Source: Bacteroidota bacterium (GTDB taxonomy: Bacteria > Bacteroidota > Ignavibacteria > Kapaibacteriales > UBA2268). Taken from it: a stretch of 50,305 bases of DNA. Of this stretch, positions 8,801 to 18,143 are shown in pieces (within the stretch, counting starts at the first letter, position 1; every line of letters starts with the position of its first letter). The notes beneath the pieces were generated by a model that worked only from the letters and a program-made list of their open reading frames with translations, was not told the origin of the DNA and made no database searches. Made by a program: the position numbers and the translations under genes. The stretch is from contig JAJXYC010000004.1 of the NCBI GenBank assembly GCA_021780815.1, positions 1 to 50,305 of the forward strand, written 5' to 3'.

Positions 8801-10401
8801 CGTAATATTTCACCATAATATAACTCACCATATTGATAAGTTGTTGTAGTATTATCTACGAAACATTCCATTCCATCGCCACCTATAACATCTTGCCAAG
8901 TGGAACTAACGTAATTTTTTGTACCGTTATCTTGTGCCCCTGCAATCCAAACATCTTGATTTGTTTGAGAAGCACCTATCCTATAAAATTGAGTAATAGT
9001 AAGTCCTGACCCAATCCAATTCCAATTAGTTCCCCCATCAGTAGTATTATAAACACCACCATCGCATCCATTGTATAAACGATTTGTACCTGGTGCGAAC
9101 CATAAATTATGTTGGTCAGCATGAACTGCTGGAACACCATCACCCCACCAATGTGCATTTATAGACCAATTGACTCCTCCATTTGTTGATTTCCATATAT
9201 TTACACCACCAGTATAAATTATATTTGCATTTGATTGGTCAACTGCTATACATAAATCATACCAACCTTGTCCACCAGAGTCTCCGCCGTCAGAATTCCA
9301 ACCTAACAGATTTGGTGTTGTTGCTTGTGTTGTCCAAGAATCTCCGCTATCTGTTGAACGATATAATCCCAAAAATCCTGAGCTTGAATTTGACATCAAA
9401 GCATATACATAATTTGAATTTGCTGGCGAAACACCTAATGCAACTCTTTGAGCAGATGAAGGCAAACCACTTGTTAACTGACTCCAATTTGCACCCGCAT
9501 CTGTTGAACGATAAATATATACTCCCGAAGCATAAATGATAGAGGAATTGCCTGGTTTTAGTTCCATATCTTTAACTGACATAGAACTAAAGATTTGTGT
9601 CCAATTTGCACCTGCATCTGTTGTTTTATAAATTCCAGATGATCCACCTGCATATAAAATATTAGAATTTGATGGGTCCATTAAAAGTCGGCTAATAGTA
9701 CGTGCTTGTGATTGTGTCCAATTCAAACCAGTAGTATTCCACGTATTTCCTCCATCAGTAGATTTCATAACTCCTATACTATATGCATCACCAGCATCGC
9801 CATCACCTGTGGCAATATAAACAATATTTGAATTATTTTTATCAACAATAACATCAGTAACTCCAATACTTCCTAATTCGTCAGTAGTTGTAGACCAAGT
9901 TGTTCCGTCATTTGTTGATTTCCATAATCCACCACTTGCGGCACCAATATATATAGTACTGGAATTATTTGGGTCTTCTTGCACGGCATTTATTCTTCCT
10001 AATCCAGCATATCCACCAGGAGAAGTTGATGGACCCAAAGATGTCCAATTTGCTGCGGATTGAATTTTATTTTTATTTTTATCTACTCCGTTCACTCTTT
10101 GAAATGACTTTAACTCATTATAAGTTTGGTCGGCTGCAGGGAAGTTCCCACTTGGATATACTCTTTGAGCCCAAAACCATTCCCAACGTTTAAATTGTTT
10201 CCAACCTAAACCTTTTTTAGTCGTATCTTTACCTGAAACATATTCATAGAATGATTTCTGAATATCGTAGAAATTATAATTATCTTTGATTTGAGGTGGA
10301 TTTTCCTTTTTTAAATTATCCATCCAAGGTTGTGAAAATACTTTATTTGTTAGCAAAAAAATAAATAGAAAAGTTAAAAAGTAGATTACTTTTCGGTTCA
10401 T
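5854..10401 (-). CDS. Secreted Asp-box propeller / FN3 protein with T9SS sorting domain
   Basis: This is a 1515-residue exported multidomain protein. A signal peptide ending near FSQ precedes a long region (about 100-760) of sialidase/sortilin-type Asp-box repeats, for example KSTDGGNTWN, RSTDAGANWS and STDGGSTWN, which form beta-propellers. Five FN3 domains follow (about 764-1245, each with a YYWRV motif), then Ig/SprB-like sandwich repeats (about 1246-1420), then a type A T9SS sorting domain with AFPNPIANIL and LSAGTYFLKV. It is therefore expected outside the outer membrane. Two FN3 units are near-duplicates. An ATG at 10413 is possible, but GGAG at 10411-10408 sits 6 nt before the ATG at 10401, which leads straight into the signal peptide, so 10401 is chosen. 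Its substrate cannot be read from sequence. Confidence 0.92.
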   Translation of the reverse strand: MNRKVIYFLTFLFIFLLTNKVFSQPWMDNLKKENPPQIKDNYNFYDIQKSFYEYVSGKDTTKKGLGWKQFKRWEWFWAQRVYPSGNFPAADQTYNELKSFQRVNGVDKNKNKIQSAANWTSLGPSTSPGGYAGLGRINAVQEDPNNSSTIYIGAASGGLWKSTNDGTTWSTTTDELGSIGVTDVIVDKNNSNIVYIATGDGDAGDAYSIGVMKSTDGGNTWNTTGLNWTQSQARTISRLLMDPSNSNILYAGGSSGIYKTTDAGANWTQIFSSMSVKDMELKPGNSSIIYASGVYIYRSTDAGANWSQLTSGLPSSAQRVALGVSPANSNYVYALMSNSSSGFLGLYRSTDSGDSWTTQATTPNLLGWNSDGGDSGGQGWYDLCIAVDQSNANIIYTGGVNIWKSTNGGVNWSINAHWWGDGVPAVHADQHNLWFAPGTNRLYNGCDGGVYNTTDGGTNWNWIGSGLTITQFYRIGASQTNQDVWIAGAQDNGTKNYVSSTWQDVIGGDGMECFVDNTTTTYQYGELYYGEILRSTDGGNNFYDWVSPASFSNEAGSWVTPYVQHPTNPQTIFVGYRNIYKTTDRGATWSKISNFSSSSTLNVLDVDPDNGTFIYASHGTDLMMSTDGGSTWNTKTLPSGLYLTYLAIKNTTPLTIYGAFSGYSSGNKVFYSTDGGSTWNNLSYNLPNLPANTVMYQKNTSRLYVGTDIGVYYLDPGQTTWKDFNTNLPNVVVSEIDYQPSFAKMKIATYGRGIWETSIFSGNAVLLSTPLNNATYVSQTPTLTWQAIDLSDKYEIMIADNNQFDNPIVHRTDVVSNSYTVADYEKLASNKTYYWKVRAIDDNAYGLWSNNATPTYIFTTAPDLPNQIALLTPSNNSTNITINGNVTWQSDPKSTTYKLQIATDANFTNLIYNETGIATTTFTYSSLTNNTKYYWRVCGTNADGDGSWSDVWNFTTISNLPTKVVLSTPISNSINIAINDNVTWQSESNSTTYKLQIATDINFTNLIYNKTGIATTTFVYSSLTNNTKYYWRVCGTNVAGDGPWSDVWDFTTIQQVPAIVTLKLPLSASKIYSKDVTLEWNSVVGADKYRLQVATDANFTNILYNLTDLTTLTNPLSDLSNGTYYWRVLGENTGGVGPWSATWNFQIEVLIPTKVVLTSPADNSVNMPTNTALTWQSATNATTYNLLVATDNNFTNIVKNQTGITATNYNLTGLALQKQYFWKVRGVHPSNAGEWSDVWDFTTINSMFTLNLSDKITCKGNDVEIGTKDEEGNIITATGGSGNFTYTWSPSNLLHNANTGNPTYFNPNTFAAFSVTVKDNVSGIQKYGTVKVSISNGPLIIMPLFKVIVVGQSINLDNQVTSISGGTPPYTRTWKDNQGNTLSNVVVTPPLGLNNYFLTATDLNSCSATKKLAVIVTNHKDLINEDNVALSPQGNIAIIAFPNPIANILNFYAITQEDMPLNVEISSLDGKNVYSQQNEDLSSKQTVDLSNLSAGTYFLKVSNGQEQTVFKFIKK
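7244..7819 (-). repeat. Tandem duplication of a 288-bp FN3-domain unit
   Basis: Two adjacent in-frame units, 7244-7531 and 7532-7819, each encode 96 residues and remain very similar at DNA level, with long identical stretches (for example around 7297-7345 and 7586-7635). They encode neighbouring FN3 domains. Flanking FN3 units have the same fold but much less DNA similarity, so this copy arose recently. Confidence 0.85.
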
Positions 10402-10425
10402 CGCAAACTCCATTTTATAAAAAGA

Positions 10426-10462
10426 AGCAAATTAAAAAGAATTTTCTAATTTGCTCTTTTTT
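10426..10462. terminator. Hairpin with T-tracts on both sides, in the leader of the Asp-box/FN3 gene
   Basis: AGCAAATTA (10426-10434) pairs with TAATTTGCT (10447-10455). TTTTTT follows on the plus strand (10457-10462) and TCTTTTT on the minus strand. It ends only 25 nt before the ATG at 10401, so it is either a second terminator behind iorB or an attenuator-like element in the leader of the downstream gene. Confidence 0.5.
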
Positions 10463-10468
10463 ATAACA

Positions 10469-10506
10469 AAAATCCCTAATATGATGATTTTTTTTTCATA
10501 TTAGGG
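10469..10506 (-). terminator. Intrinsic terminator of the iorB transcript
   Basis: A perfect 11-bp stem, CCCTAATATGA (10474-10484) with TCATATTAGGG (10496-10506), is followed on the minus strand by ATTTTTG. It lies 28 bp beyond the iorB stop and closes the nusA-to-iorB run. Confidence 0.75.
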
Positions 10507-10534
10507 TTTATAAATTCAGAACAAAGAAAACAAA

Positions 10535-11146
10535 TTACATATTAAAATGAAAAATTTCTTTTCCACGAGCAAGAGCTTTCAAATTCATATCTATAATTTT
10601 ATCTCCTTTGCGACCGAATAAAGTTTTAATAGCATTTTCAAACATTTCAAATTGAATACCCAAAAATTCAGAAGCGGCACCTAACAAAACCATATTAGCG
10701 GCTTTGACAGAACCGATTTTCCGAGCTTCACTATCTGCATCGAATAAAATACTATTTTTAAAGGATTTAATCTCATTATGAACTTGTACTAAATCAGGAT
10801 AATTAGTGATATTATTATATGGTACACTATTAGTAATAATCCAGCCGTCGGGTGCAAGATAATTAACATAACGTAAAGCTTCCAAAGGTTCAACTGATAT
10901 AATCAAATCTGCATTGCCAATTGGGATTAAATCGGATTGAATAGGATAATTAGCAATACGGAAATGAGATTGAACTTCGCCGCCTCTTTGGCTCATACCA
11001 TGTACTTCGCTTTGTTTAAAGAAAAGTTTAGATTCCAAAGTAGCGTAACCGATAGCAGAAGCAATAGAAACAATACCTTGCCCACCAACTCCTGCAATAA
11101 TAATATCTTTTTTAAAATTATTTTTATTTATAGTTTCATTAGTCAT
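10535..11146 (-). CDS. iorB: Indolepyruvate oxidoreductase subunit beta
   Basis: The 203-residue protein belongs to the gamma/beta-type subunit family of 2-oxoacid:ferredoxin oxidoreductases. It starts with the glycine-rich motif IIAGVGGQGI (about residue 15-24) and carries EVHGMSQRGGEVQSH. With IorA it would oxidise aryl-pyruvates from aromatic amino acids to aryl-acetyl-CoA while reducing ferredoxin. The frame is open farther upstream to 11314, but that part overlaps iorA and encodes an unrelated leucine-rich shadow. The ATG at 11146 has GAGG 5 nt before it and follows the iorA TGA by 7 nt, giving the usual IorB length and implying translational coupling. A terminator follows. Confidence 0.93.
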   Translation of the reverse strand: MTNETINKNNFKKDIIIAGVGGQGIVSIASAIGYATLESKLFFKQSEVHGMSQRGGEVQSHFRIANYPIQSDLIPIGNADLIISVEPLEALRYVNYLAPDGWIITNSVPYNNITNYPDLVQVHNEIKSFKNSILFDADSEARKIGSVKAANMVLLGAASEFLGIQFEMFENAIKTLFGRKGDKIIDMNLKALARGKEIFHFNM

Positions 11147-11153
11147 ATCTTCC

Positions 11154-12773
11154 TCAAATATTTTTAGAAACAGCAATTGATTGGAGTTCTTTCTTAATTT
11201 GGTCAATAGCAACAATACATTCTCTACGAGCAATAACAACACTAACACCTTCGTAAGATAATTCCTTTTTGAAAATCTCAACATTTTCGGAATGGAATTT
11301 TTTTCTTGGGTCAATTATATGTAAATGGTCAGGGTCAAGACCAGTCCCTAAAACAACGCTTTCTAATCTACCTAAAGCAAGTGATTTTTGTCCACCAGTC
11401 ATTGCAGTAGTTTCATTATCTAAAATAATTATAGTAATAGGAGTATTATATGTAACACAGTCAATCAATCCAGTAATTCCAGAATGAATAAAGGTAGAAT
11501 CACCAATAACAGAAACAACAGGTCTCAGTCCAGCATCAGAAGCACCTTTTGCCATAGTAATAGAAGCACCCATATCGACACAAGAATTAATTGTATTAAA
11601 AGGTGGTAAAGCTCCCAAAGTATAACAACCAATATCAGACATTACTCGCCCTTGCGTAAATTCACTTAAGGCATCATTCAAAGCATTGTAAGTATCAATA
11701 TGAGGGCAACCAGCGCAAAGTTGCGGTGGACGATTAACTAAAAATTCTGGGACGGTATTCATTTTAACTTCTGGGAATTTTAAAGCTTTTGCTACTAAAT
11801 TAGGGTTTAATTCACCAGCACGAGGGACAGTAGCATCAAATTTACCATGTACATTTTTGCCAATTCCAAGAAAACCTAAAAGTTGCTCTTCTATTAAAGG
11901 ATATCCTTCTTCTAATATAAGAACTTCATCAACTTCATTAACAAAATTGCGGATTAATTCATTAGGAATTGGGTATTGACCAATTTTTAAAATAGGGAAA
12001 GGTAAGTTTTTATGTTGAAAATTTTCCATTAAATAATTAAAAGCAATTCCACTTACAATAATTCCTAATGATTTATCCACTCCTTGAATAAGACGATTAA
12101 AACCAGAGTGTAAAGATTCTTGGAGGAAGTTCACTTGATTATCAAGTAAAATTTTGTAACGTTTTTTAGCTAGTGCTGGCAGAAGCACAAAACGTTGTAA
12201 ATCGTCAGGTAATTTTAAAGTATTTTGAGCCGTAGAATCTTTTAAAGTAACTCCTGAACGTGAATGTGCAAGCCTTGTTGTAATTCTTAATAGAACAGGG
12301 GTTTGGAATTTTTCGGATAAATTAAAAGCATAATGAACCATATCATAAGCTTCTTGTTGGTCATGAGGTTCAAGAACAGGAATTTGGGCAAATTTCCCAA
12401 AATACCTTGAATCTTGTTCATTTTGTGAAGAATGCATTGAAGGGTCATCAGCCGAAACAACAACTAATCCTCCGTTTGCTCCTGTAATAGCAGAATTCAT
12501 AAAAGGGTCAGCTGCAACATTTAACCCAACATGTTTCATACACGTCATAGACCTTTTTCCTGTGTAAGATACGCCAATTGCTGCTTCCATTGCAGTTTTT
12601 TCATTTGCACACCATTGAGCAATAATTTGATGTTCTCTAAATTGCTTTGATTTTTGGACATATTCGGTTATTTCAGTTGAAGGAGTACCCGGATAAGCAT
12701 AAATAGAAGTAATACCAGCATCTATAGCAGCTTGTGCTATTGCTTCATCTCCTAATAAAGGTAACTTTCTCAT
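11154..12773 (-). CDS. iorA: Indolepyruvate oxidoreductase subunit alpha, lacking the ferredoxin domain
   Basis: The 539-residue protein is the TPP-dependent subunit. It shows the pyrimidine-domain motif YAYPGTPSTEITEY (about residue 24), CAGCPHIDTYNALNDA (about 354), and the TPP/Mg motif GDSTFIHSGITGLID (about 424) followed by NETTAMTGGQ. Well-studied IorA proteins end with a domain holding two [4Fe-4S] clusters (C-x2-C-x2-C-x3-CP twice); this protein stops about 35 residues after VVIARREC and has no such motif. Neither other frame of the overlap with iorB holds cysteine clusters, so it is not a simple frameshift. It lies 7 bp after ribF and 7 bp before iorB, in one operon. No clear SD precedes the ATG. 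Confidence 0.92.
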   Translation of the reverse strand: MRKLPLLGDEAIAQAAIDAGITSIYAYPGTPSTEITEYVQKSKQFREHQIIAQWCANEKTAMEAAIGVSYTGKRSMTCMKHVGLNVAADPFMNSAITGANGGLVVVSADDPSMHSSQNEQDSRYFGKFAQIPVLEPHDQQEAYDMVHYAFNLSEKFQTPVLLRITTRLAHSRSGVTLKDSTAQNTLKLPDDLQRFVLLPALAKKRYKILLDNQVNFLQESLHSGFNRLIQGVDKSLGIIVSGIAFNYLMENFQHKNLPFPILKIGQYPIPNELIRNFVNEVDEVLILEEGYPLIEEQLLGFLGIGKNVHGKFDATVPRAGELNPNLVAKALKFPEVKMNTVPEFLVNRPPQLCAGCPHIDTYNALNDALSEFTQGRVMSDIGCYTLGALPPFNTINSCVDMGASITMAKGASDAGLRPVVSVIGDSTFIHSGITGLIDCVTYNTPITIIILDNETTAMTGGQKSLALGRLESVVLGTGLDPDHLHIIDPRKKFHSENVEIFKKELSYEGVSVVIARRECIVAIDQIKKELQSIAVSKNI

Positions 12774-12780
12774 TTGTAAT

Positions 12781-13740
12781 TTAATAGTTTAAAGTGGATA
12801 ATCTAATGTTTTTAAGATATTTTTTTGTGAATTTTTCATCTTTTTTTATTTGTTCAACTAATTCGTCAGTATTATCAAATTTCTTTTCATTACGTATATA
12901 ATCAACAAGATTGACTTCAAGTTCTTGATTATATAAATCATCATTAAAATCTAAATAATAAACTTCTAATGTAGGCTTAGTGTCATTTGTGAGAGTAGGT
13001 CTTACCCCAATATTTGCAATGCCCCAATATTTAGTCCCGTCAATAAAAGAATAAACAATATACACACCATTGGCAGGTAATAACTTATGAATATTGCCCG
13101 TTTTTATATTTGCCGTAGGATAACCTAATTGCATTCCCATACCTCTACCATATTGAACAACCCCACGGACAAAATATTCAAAACCAAGCATAGAATTTGC
13201 TTCTTGTATTTTACCTTCCTTTAAAGAACTGCGAATCAAAGTGCTAGAAACAATTTTATCTTGGAAATAAAATGGCTCAACTCGCTCAACAGCAAAATCA
13301 TTAACGTCACCAAATTGTTTTAATAAATCGTAATTTCCCTTCCTGTTTTTCCCAAAGCTATGATCATAGCCAATTAAAACCTTGCTCACACCAATTTTTG
13401 TAATCAACACATCTTCAATAAATTTTTCTGGTTCAATTTTAGAAAATTCATTAGAAAAATCAATAACTAAAACGTTTTCAATTCCTAATTCATCAAATAA
13501 TTCCAATCGCTCTTTTATAGTTGTTAAAAGTTTGATTTCAGGTTTACCCTGTCTTTGTATAATAATTTGTGGATGTGGTTCAAAAGTAATAACAAAATTT
13601 CGATATCCGTTTGATTTGGTTTCTTCAATTAATTTATTTAAAATAAGTTTATGCCCAAGATGGACACCATCAAAAGTACCGATAGTTACAATTGTGTTTT
13701 TTTGAAAAGAAACTTCTTCTAAGTTATGAAAAATGTTCAT
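12781..13740 (-). CDS. ribF: Bifunctional riboflavin kinase / FMN adenylyltransferase
   Basis: This 319-residue enzyme converts riboflavin to FMN and then FAD. The N-terminal FAD synthetase domain has TIGTFDGVHLGHK (about residue 20-32, with the HxGH nucleotide site), IGYDHSFGKNRKG and SSTLIRSSLKEG. The C-terminal riboflavin kinase domain has GYPTANI and LPANGVYIV. The length is typical of RibF. It follows truB after 93 bp without a visible terminator, a common order (truB-ribF), and immediately precedes iorA. No SD is visible. In this window it would supply FAD for the acyl-CoA dehydrogenase and FMN for the DHOD-like protein. Confidence 0.97.
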   Translation of the reverse strand: MNIFHNLEEVSFQKNTIVTIGTFDGVHLGHKLILNKLIEETKSNGYRNFVITFEPHPQIIIQRQGKPEIKLLTTIKERLELFDELGIENVLVIDFSNEFSKIEPEKFIEDVLITKIGVSKVLIGYDHSFGKNRKGNYDLLKQFGDVNDFAVERVEPFYFQDKIVSSTLIRSSLKEGKIQEANSMLGFEYFVRGVVQYGRGMGMQLGYPTANIKTGNIHKLLPANGVYIVYSFIDGTKYWGIANIGVRPTLTNDTKPTLEVYYLDFNDDLYNQELEVNLVDYIRNEKKFDNTDELVEQIKKDEKFTKKYLKNIRLSTLNY

Positions 13741-13833
13741 AAAGAATTGATAATATTTTATTTGTAAAATTACTACAAAAAATCCTAATTTTCAATAATT
13801 TAGAATAATATTTTTAGAAAAATTACAATATGT

Positions 13834-14550
13834 TTAAATTAAATTTTGAATATTTTGAATATCTTCAACATTAATTGCATTTTCCAAAAAAAATTCCCCG
13901 ATTCTTGTTCTTTGCAAACTATAAAGATAACTTGGATAACCTAATTCTTTGCCAAAATCATAAGCAAAAGAACGGACATAGAAACCTTTACTTACATCAA
14001 TTTTAAATTTAATAAATGGACAATCAATTTCTAATATTTCGAAATTGGATATTTGAACTTTCCTTGGTTCCAATTGAATATTTTCTTTTTTTCTTGCTAA
14101 TTTGTAAGCCCGTTTCCCTTCAAATTTTAATGCAGAGAACACAGGTGGAAATTGTAATATATCTCCTTTAAACGTATCCAGCAAAGAGTAAATCTTATTT
14201 TCATCTAAAAAAGTAATATTTACTTTATCAGTTTCCTGAGTTTCACGGTCATAAGAAGGAGTGGTAGCACCAATTTTAATTCTTCCAATATATTGTTTGT
14301 CTGCATTTTGCAAATCGTTCAATAATTTTGTTGCCTTCCCAATAGCAATAAGCATTAAACCACTCGCTAATGGGTCTAACGTCCCTGAATGACCAACTTT
14401 TTTAATAGCAAGCAAATGTTTAATTTTACGAACAATATCAAATGAAGTCCAACCCTCATCTTTATTAACTAAAATTATTCCACCTTTAATTTCCGCTTGC
14501 GCTTTCCAGTCAGAAAAATTTTGGAGAGTGCTTTTTTGAAGTAAATTCAT
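13834..14550 (-). CDS. truB: tRNA pseudouridine-55 synthase
   Basis: The 238-residue enzyme makes pseudouridine 55 in the T-loop of most tRNAs. The motifs GIILVNKDEGWTSFDIV (about residue 24), KVGHSGTLDPLASGLM with the catalytic Asp in GTLDP, and KQYIGRIKIGATTPSYD are all present, as is FPPVFSALKFEGKRAYKLAR. It is slightly short for the family, ending after the catalytic domain with only a small C-terminal extension and no clear full PUA domain. It starts 14 bp after the rbfA stop in the nusA-infB-rbfA-truB order. No SD is visible upstream of the ATG. Confidence 0.97.
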   Translation of the reverse strand: MNLLQKSTLQNFSDWKAQAEIKGGIILVNKDEGWTSFDIVRKIKHLLAIKKVGHSGTLDPLASGLMLIAIGKATKLLNDLQNADKQYIGRIKIGATTPSYDRETQETDKVNITFLDENKIYSLLDTFKGDILQFPPVFSALKFEGKRAYKLARKKENIQLEPRKVQISNFEILEIDCPFIKFKIDVSKGFYVRSFAYDFGKELGYPSYLYSLQRTRIGEFFLENAINVEDIQNIQNLI

Positions 14551-14564
14551 TAAATTGCAAATAA

Positions 14565-14906
14565 TTAGGATTTCGTTTTATTAATTAAATTTTGAATATT
14601 TTCAATTTCATCTAACGTATCATCTAAAAAGAATTTAACATCCGGTATATTTCGAATTTTAAGTTTTACAGCAATTTCAGAACGATAAAAAGATTTATTT
14701 TCATTTAAATATTCAATAATTTCTAAAGGAGTAACTTTTGTGCCAAAAACACTAATATAAATTTTAGCAACAGAAAAATCACGAGAAACAACAACCGACG
14801 TAATACTAATTAAACCACCACCAATTTCCGTTCCCAATAAAGAAATAGAATTTGCTAAAATTTTACGAATTTCTTTAGCGACTCTTTCAGTTCTAAAAGT
14901 TTGCAT
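14565..14906 (-). CDS. rbfA: 30S ribosome-binding factor A
   Basis: The 113-residue protein matches RbfA, a KH-like factor that binds 16S rRNA during 30S maturation and cold adaptation. Recognisable features are the N-terminal TERVAKEIRKILANSI helix, the SITSVVVSRDFSVAKIYISVFG core, and the C-terminal LKIRNIPDVKFFLDDTLDE strand. Size and position between infB (10 bp upstream) and truB (14 bp downstream) fit the family exactly. There is no SD, so translation probably depends on coupling to infB or on an A/T-rich leader. Confidence 0.95.
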   Translation of the reverse strand: MQTFRTERVAKEIRKILANSISLLGTEIGGGLISITSVVVSRDFSVAKIYISVFGTKVTPLEIIEYLNENKSFYRSEIAVKLKIRNIPDVKFFLDDTLDEIENIQNLINKTKS

Positions 14907-14916
14907 AATAAAAAAA

Positions 14917-17900
14917 TTATTTTAATTTACGTTTAATCTCATTAATTTTAAATGCTTCAATAATATCTCCAATTTCTAAACTATTAAAATTGGAAACCAT
15001 AATACCACATTCGTAACCTGTATCGACTTCACGAGCATCATCTTTTTCACGTTTAAGTGAGGATATGTTACCAGTATGCAGAATTAGACCATCTCTCAAT
15101 ACTTTAACTTTATCATTTTTGGAAATTTTACCATTAACAACATAGCAACCTGCAATAGTTCCCATTCTTGAAATTTTAAACAATTGACGAACTTCAACGA
15201 TAGCAGTTGTTTCTTCTTGGTATTCAGGAGTCAAAAGACCTTCCAAAGCCAAGAAAATTTCATTAATACAATCGTAAATAATATTATAAAGTCTAATATC
15301 AACTTTTTCAGCATCAGCTAATTTTCTTGCATTGGCATCAACACTTACATTAAATCCAATAATTACAGCTTCCGAAGCCGCAGCTAAAATTACATCAGTT
15401 TCAAGTATAGAACCAACTCCTTTATGGATAATTTGTACTCTAACTTCATCATTGCTAAGTTTTTCGAGAGAATCTTTCAAAGCTTCAACTGAACCAGAAA
15501 CATCGCCTTTTAAGATAAGTTTTAATTCTTTAACATTTCCTTGTTGAATTCGTTGAGAAATATCATCTAAAGAAATTCTACGGATTTGTCGCATTTCCTG
15601 CTCTCTTTTAAGTCTGGATCTTTCTTGTGCAATATTACGAGCTTCTATATCACTATTAGCAACAAAGAACGAATCCCCCGCTTCTGGTAAATTAGCAAAC
15701 CCTACAATTAACACTGGCGTTGAAGGAGTTGCAATATCTACTTTATTATCACGTTCATCAAGCATTTTACGAACTTTCCCATGAGCAGTTCCTGCAACAA
15801 AAGGTTCACCAACACGAAGACTACCTTTTTGAACAATAATAGTAGCAACAGGTCCATAACCTTTCTTAATTACAGTTTCAATTACTGTCCCTGATGCTTT
15901 GCGGTCAGGATTAGCCTTTAAATCAAGTAGCTCAGATTCAATTAAAATTTTATCTAAAAGTATATCTACATTTTGCCCATATTTTGCAGAAATTTCCACA
16001 CTTTGGTTTTTACCGCCCCAATCTTCCACTAAAATACCATAGTCTGTCAATTGTTGCTTAATTCTATCAGGATTAGCATCTGGTTTATCAATCTTATTAA
16101 TTGCAACAATCAAAGGCACACCAGCTGCTTTCGCATGGCTTATAGCTTCAATTGTCTGTGGCATCACACTATCGTCAGCTGCAACAACTAAAACAACAAT
16201 ATCAGTAACTTGTGCACCACGAGCTCTCATCGCTGTGAATGCCGCATGTCCCGGTGTATCAAGAAATGTTATTAAACGACCTTCTTTAGTTTCAACTTGG
16301 TATGCTCCTATATGTTGCGTTATTCCACCTGCTTCACCTGCAACAACATTAGCACTACGTATATAATCTAACAATGATGTTTTACCATGGTCAACATGTC
16401 CCATTATAGTTACTATTGGTGGACGCAACTCTAAATTTTCTTCTAATTCTTCTTCTTCTAGATTTAAATTCTGGGTTGATTGTTCATCAACAAAATCAAC
16501 TTTGTAACCAAAATCTTCAGCAATTAAGATAATTGTATCTTTGTCTAACCTTTGATTTATTGTTACCATTAAACCTAAAGTAATACATTTAGCAATAATT
16601 TGGTTAGCATTTACACCCATAAATCTTGCAAGTTCAGCAGTTGTAACATATTCTGTCAATTCAAGAATATTCGCTCTTTCTTGAAATTCCTTTTGTCTAA
16701 TTTCAGCTTTTTCTTCTCTTTCTAACTTCCTTTTTTGCTTAATTTTAGCTCTTGATTGACCTTTTTGAGCAACTTCAATCCCTGCCATTGTTTCTTTAAC
16801 AGCTTTATCTACTTCTGCATCTGTAATTTGTTCTCTAATAGCTTTTTTATGCTTCTTTGCAAATTTTTCTTCTTTATGTTTAACTTTATCTTTTACTTTA
16901 ACTTTTCCAGGTACTTTGTTAGCTAACTCTTCATCTAACAATCCTTTTACTTTAATGATTTTATCTTTTTCTCTTACAAAAGGTTTAATTGGTGAAGAAG
17001 GCAAGGGGTTAGGTTGAACAACTGGTCTTCTATCTTCACGTGGCTTACTAAAATCACGATCTGTTCTTTTAATATCTTTACGCTTATCGTCTTGATTATC
17101 TCTTGGACGAAAATTTCTATCGTTCTGGTTGCGATTTTTGTTTTTGTCATAAGAGGGTCCTTTACTCCTATCGTCTCGTTTACTTTTATTCAAATCAATC
17201 TTACCAACAATTGTTAGCCCTTTTAATTTTGGAGCTTCGCCAGGAACAACTTCTACAACTTTATGCCTTTTCTTTTTGTGCCTTTCATTAGGTTCCCTAT
17301 TATCTAATTGTCTATTATCTTGATAATTTCTTCTATCTTCGTCTTTTCTTGGTTGGTCCGTTCTTCTGTCAAATTTTGCTTGTTTATCGTAAGGCTTTTG
17401 TTGCTTATCTGATGCTATTTTCGGCGTAGTTGTTGTATTTTCTCTATATTTTGCCTCAGGTACTTGTTGTTTTGAATCTTTTGGAATTTCCCTTGTAGTT
17501 TGCTCCACTTTATCAGAAACAATTACTTCTGATTTCTCTGTTTTTTCTATTGTAGATTCTTGTTCTTTATTCTCTGATTTGTTCTCAACTTTATTCTCCA
17601 TTTTATTGGCAATATCCGGTTTTCCCTCTAAAATTTCTGTTTTTTGTTGAACTGGTTCAGGGATAAAATCTACTTTGCTCTCAGTAATTATTTCTTGTTT
17701 ATCAACAGTTTCTTTTTGAGAGAAAGATGGAGTTTTTGCTTCTGCTACTGGTAATGATTCTTTAGCAAGGATTTTAGTTTCTTTCAAAATAGGCTTTTCA
17801 GATTCTTTTACCTCAACCTCTTTTTCAGGTTCTTTTTCAGGTTCTTTTTCAATTTTTGATTCAGTAGTGTGAATTATATGGTGTTTTTCCAATTTCTCTC

Positions 17901-18093
17901 TTTGCTTCTCTGCCGCAATTTTCTCTCGTTTGAACTTCTCATAAACAAGTTCAACCATTTCAGGAGTTAAAGTTGCAGTAGGTTTATTTTGAATATCAAA
18001 ACCTTTATTTTGCAGAAACTCCACAATTGCATCACGACCAATATTTATTTCAGATGCAATTTTAAATATTTTTATTTTTTCCCCAACAGCCAT
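14917..18093 (-). CDS. infB: Translation initiation factor IF-2
   Basis: This 1058-residue GTPase recruits initiator tRNA to the 30S subunit. An N-terminal IF2_N module (about 1-55) is followed by a long, highly charged Lys/Glu/Arg/Asp-rich linker (about 90-470, with [10 protein letters not shown] and many DRRN-type runs), a second IF2_N module (about 490-545), and the G domain: G1 GHVDHGKTS (about 559), G3 DTPGHAAF, G4 NKID, and SAKYGQNVD. Domains II-IV follow, with the fMet-tRNA-binding C-terminus intact. The extended linker is usual for Bacteroidota. It is 50 bp downstream of nusA in the same operon. Confidence 0.98.
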   Translation of the reverse strand: MAVGEKIKIFKIASEINIGRDAIVEFLQNKGFDIQNKPTATLTPEMVELVYEKFKREKIAAEKQREKLEKHHIIHTTESKIEKEPEKEPEKEVEVKESEKPILKETKILAKESLPVAEAKTPSFSQKETVDKQEIITESKVDFIPEPVQQKTEILEGKPDIANKMENKVENKSENKEQESTIEKTEKSEVIVSDKVEQTTREIPKDSKQQVPEAKYRENTTTTPKIASDKQQKPYDKQAKFDRRTDQPRKDEDRRNYQDNRQLDNREPNERHKKKRHKVVEVVPGEAPKLKGLTIVGKIDLNKSKRDDRSKGPSYDKNKNRNQNDRNFRPRDNQDDKRKDIKRTDRDFSKPREDRRPVVQPNPLPSSPIKPFVREKDKIIKVKGLLDEELANKVPGKVKVKDKVKHKEEKFAKKHKKAIREQITDAEVDKAVKETMAGIEVAQKGQSRAKIKQKRKLEREEKAEIRQKEFQERANILELTEYVTTAELARFMGVNANQIIAKCITLGLMVTINQRLDKDTIILIAEDFGYKVDFVDEQSTQNLNLEEEELEENLELRPPIVTIMGHVDHGKTSLLDYIRSANVVAGEAGGITQHIGAYQVETKEGRLITFLDTPGHAAFTAMRARGAQVTDIVVLVVAADDSVMPQTIEAISHAKAAGVPLIVAINKIDKPDANPDRIKQQLTDYGILVEDWGGKNQSVEISAKYGQNVDILLDKILIESELLDLKANPDRKASGTVIETVIKKGYGPVATIIVQKGSLRVGEPFVAGTAHGKVRKMLDERDNKVDIATPSTPVLIVGFANLPEAGDSFFVANSDIEARNIAQERSRLKREQEMRQIRRISLDDISQRIQQGNVKELKLILKGDVSGSVEALKDSLEKLSNDEVRVQIIHKGVGSILETDVILAAASEAVIIGFNVSVDANARKLADAEKVDIRLYNIIYDCINEIFLALEGLLTPEYQEETTAIVEVRQLFKISRMGTIAGCYVVNGKISKNDKVKVLRDGLILHTGNISSLKREKDDAREVDTGYECGIMVSNFNSLEIGDIIEAFKINEIKRKLK

Positions 18094-18143
18094 ATAATTA
18101 CTTTTTAACCTAATATTATTATTTATTTCAAAAAATTTTAAAA

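Noticed and set aside
9183-9539. 118-codon open frame antisense to the Asp-box/FN3 gene
   Set aside because: Low-complexity Leu/His/Asn composition, no SD or promoter, and the opposite strand carries clear conserved repeats.
11147-11314. 56-residue N-terminal extension of IorB
   Set aside because: It overlaps iorA in another frame and is a leucine-rich shadow; the ATG at 11146 has an SD and the conserved GVGGQG start.
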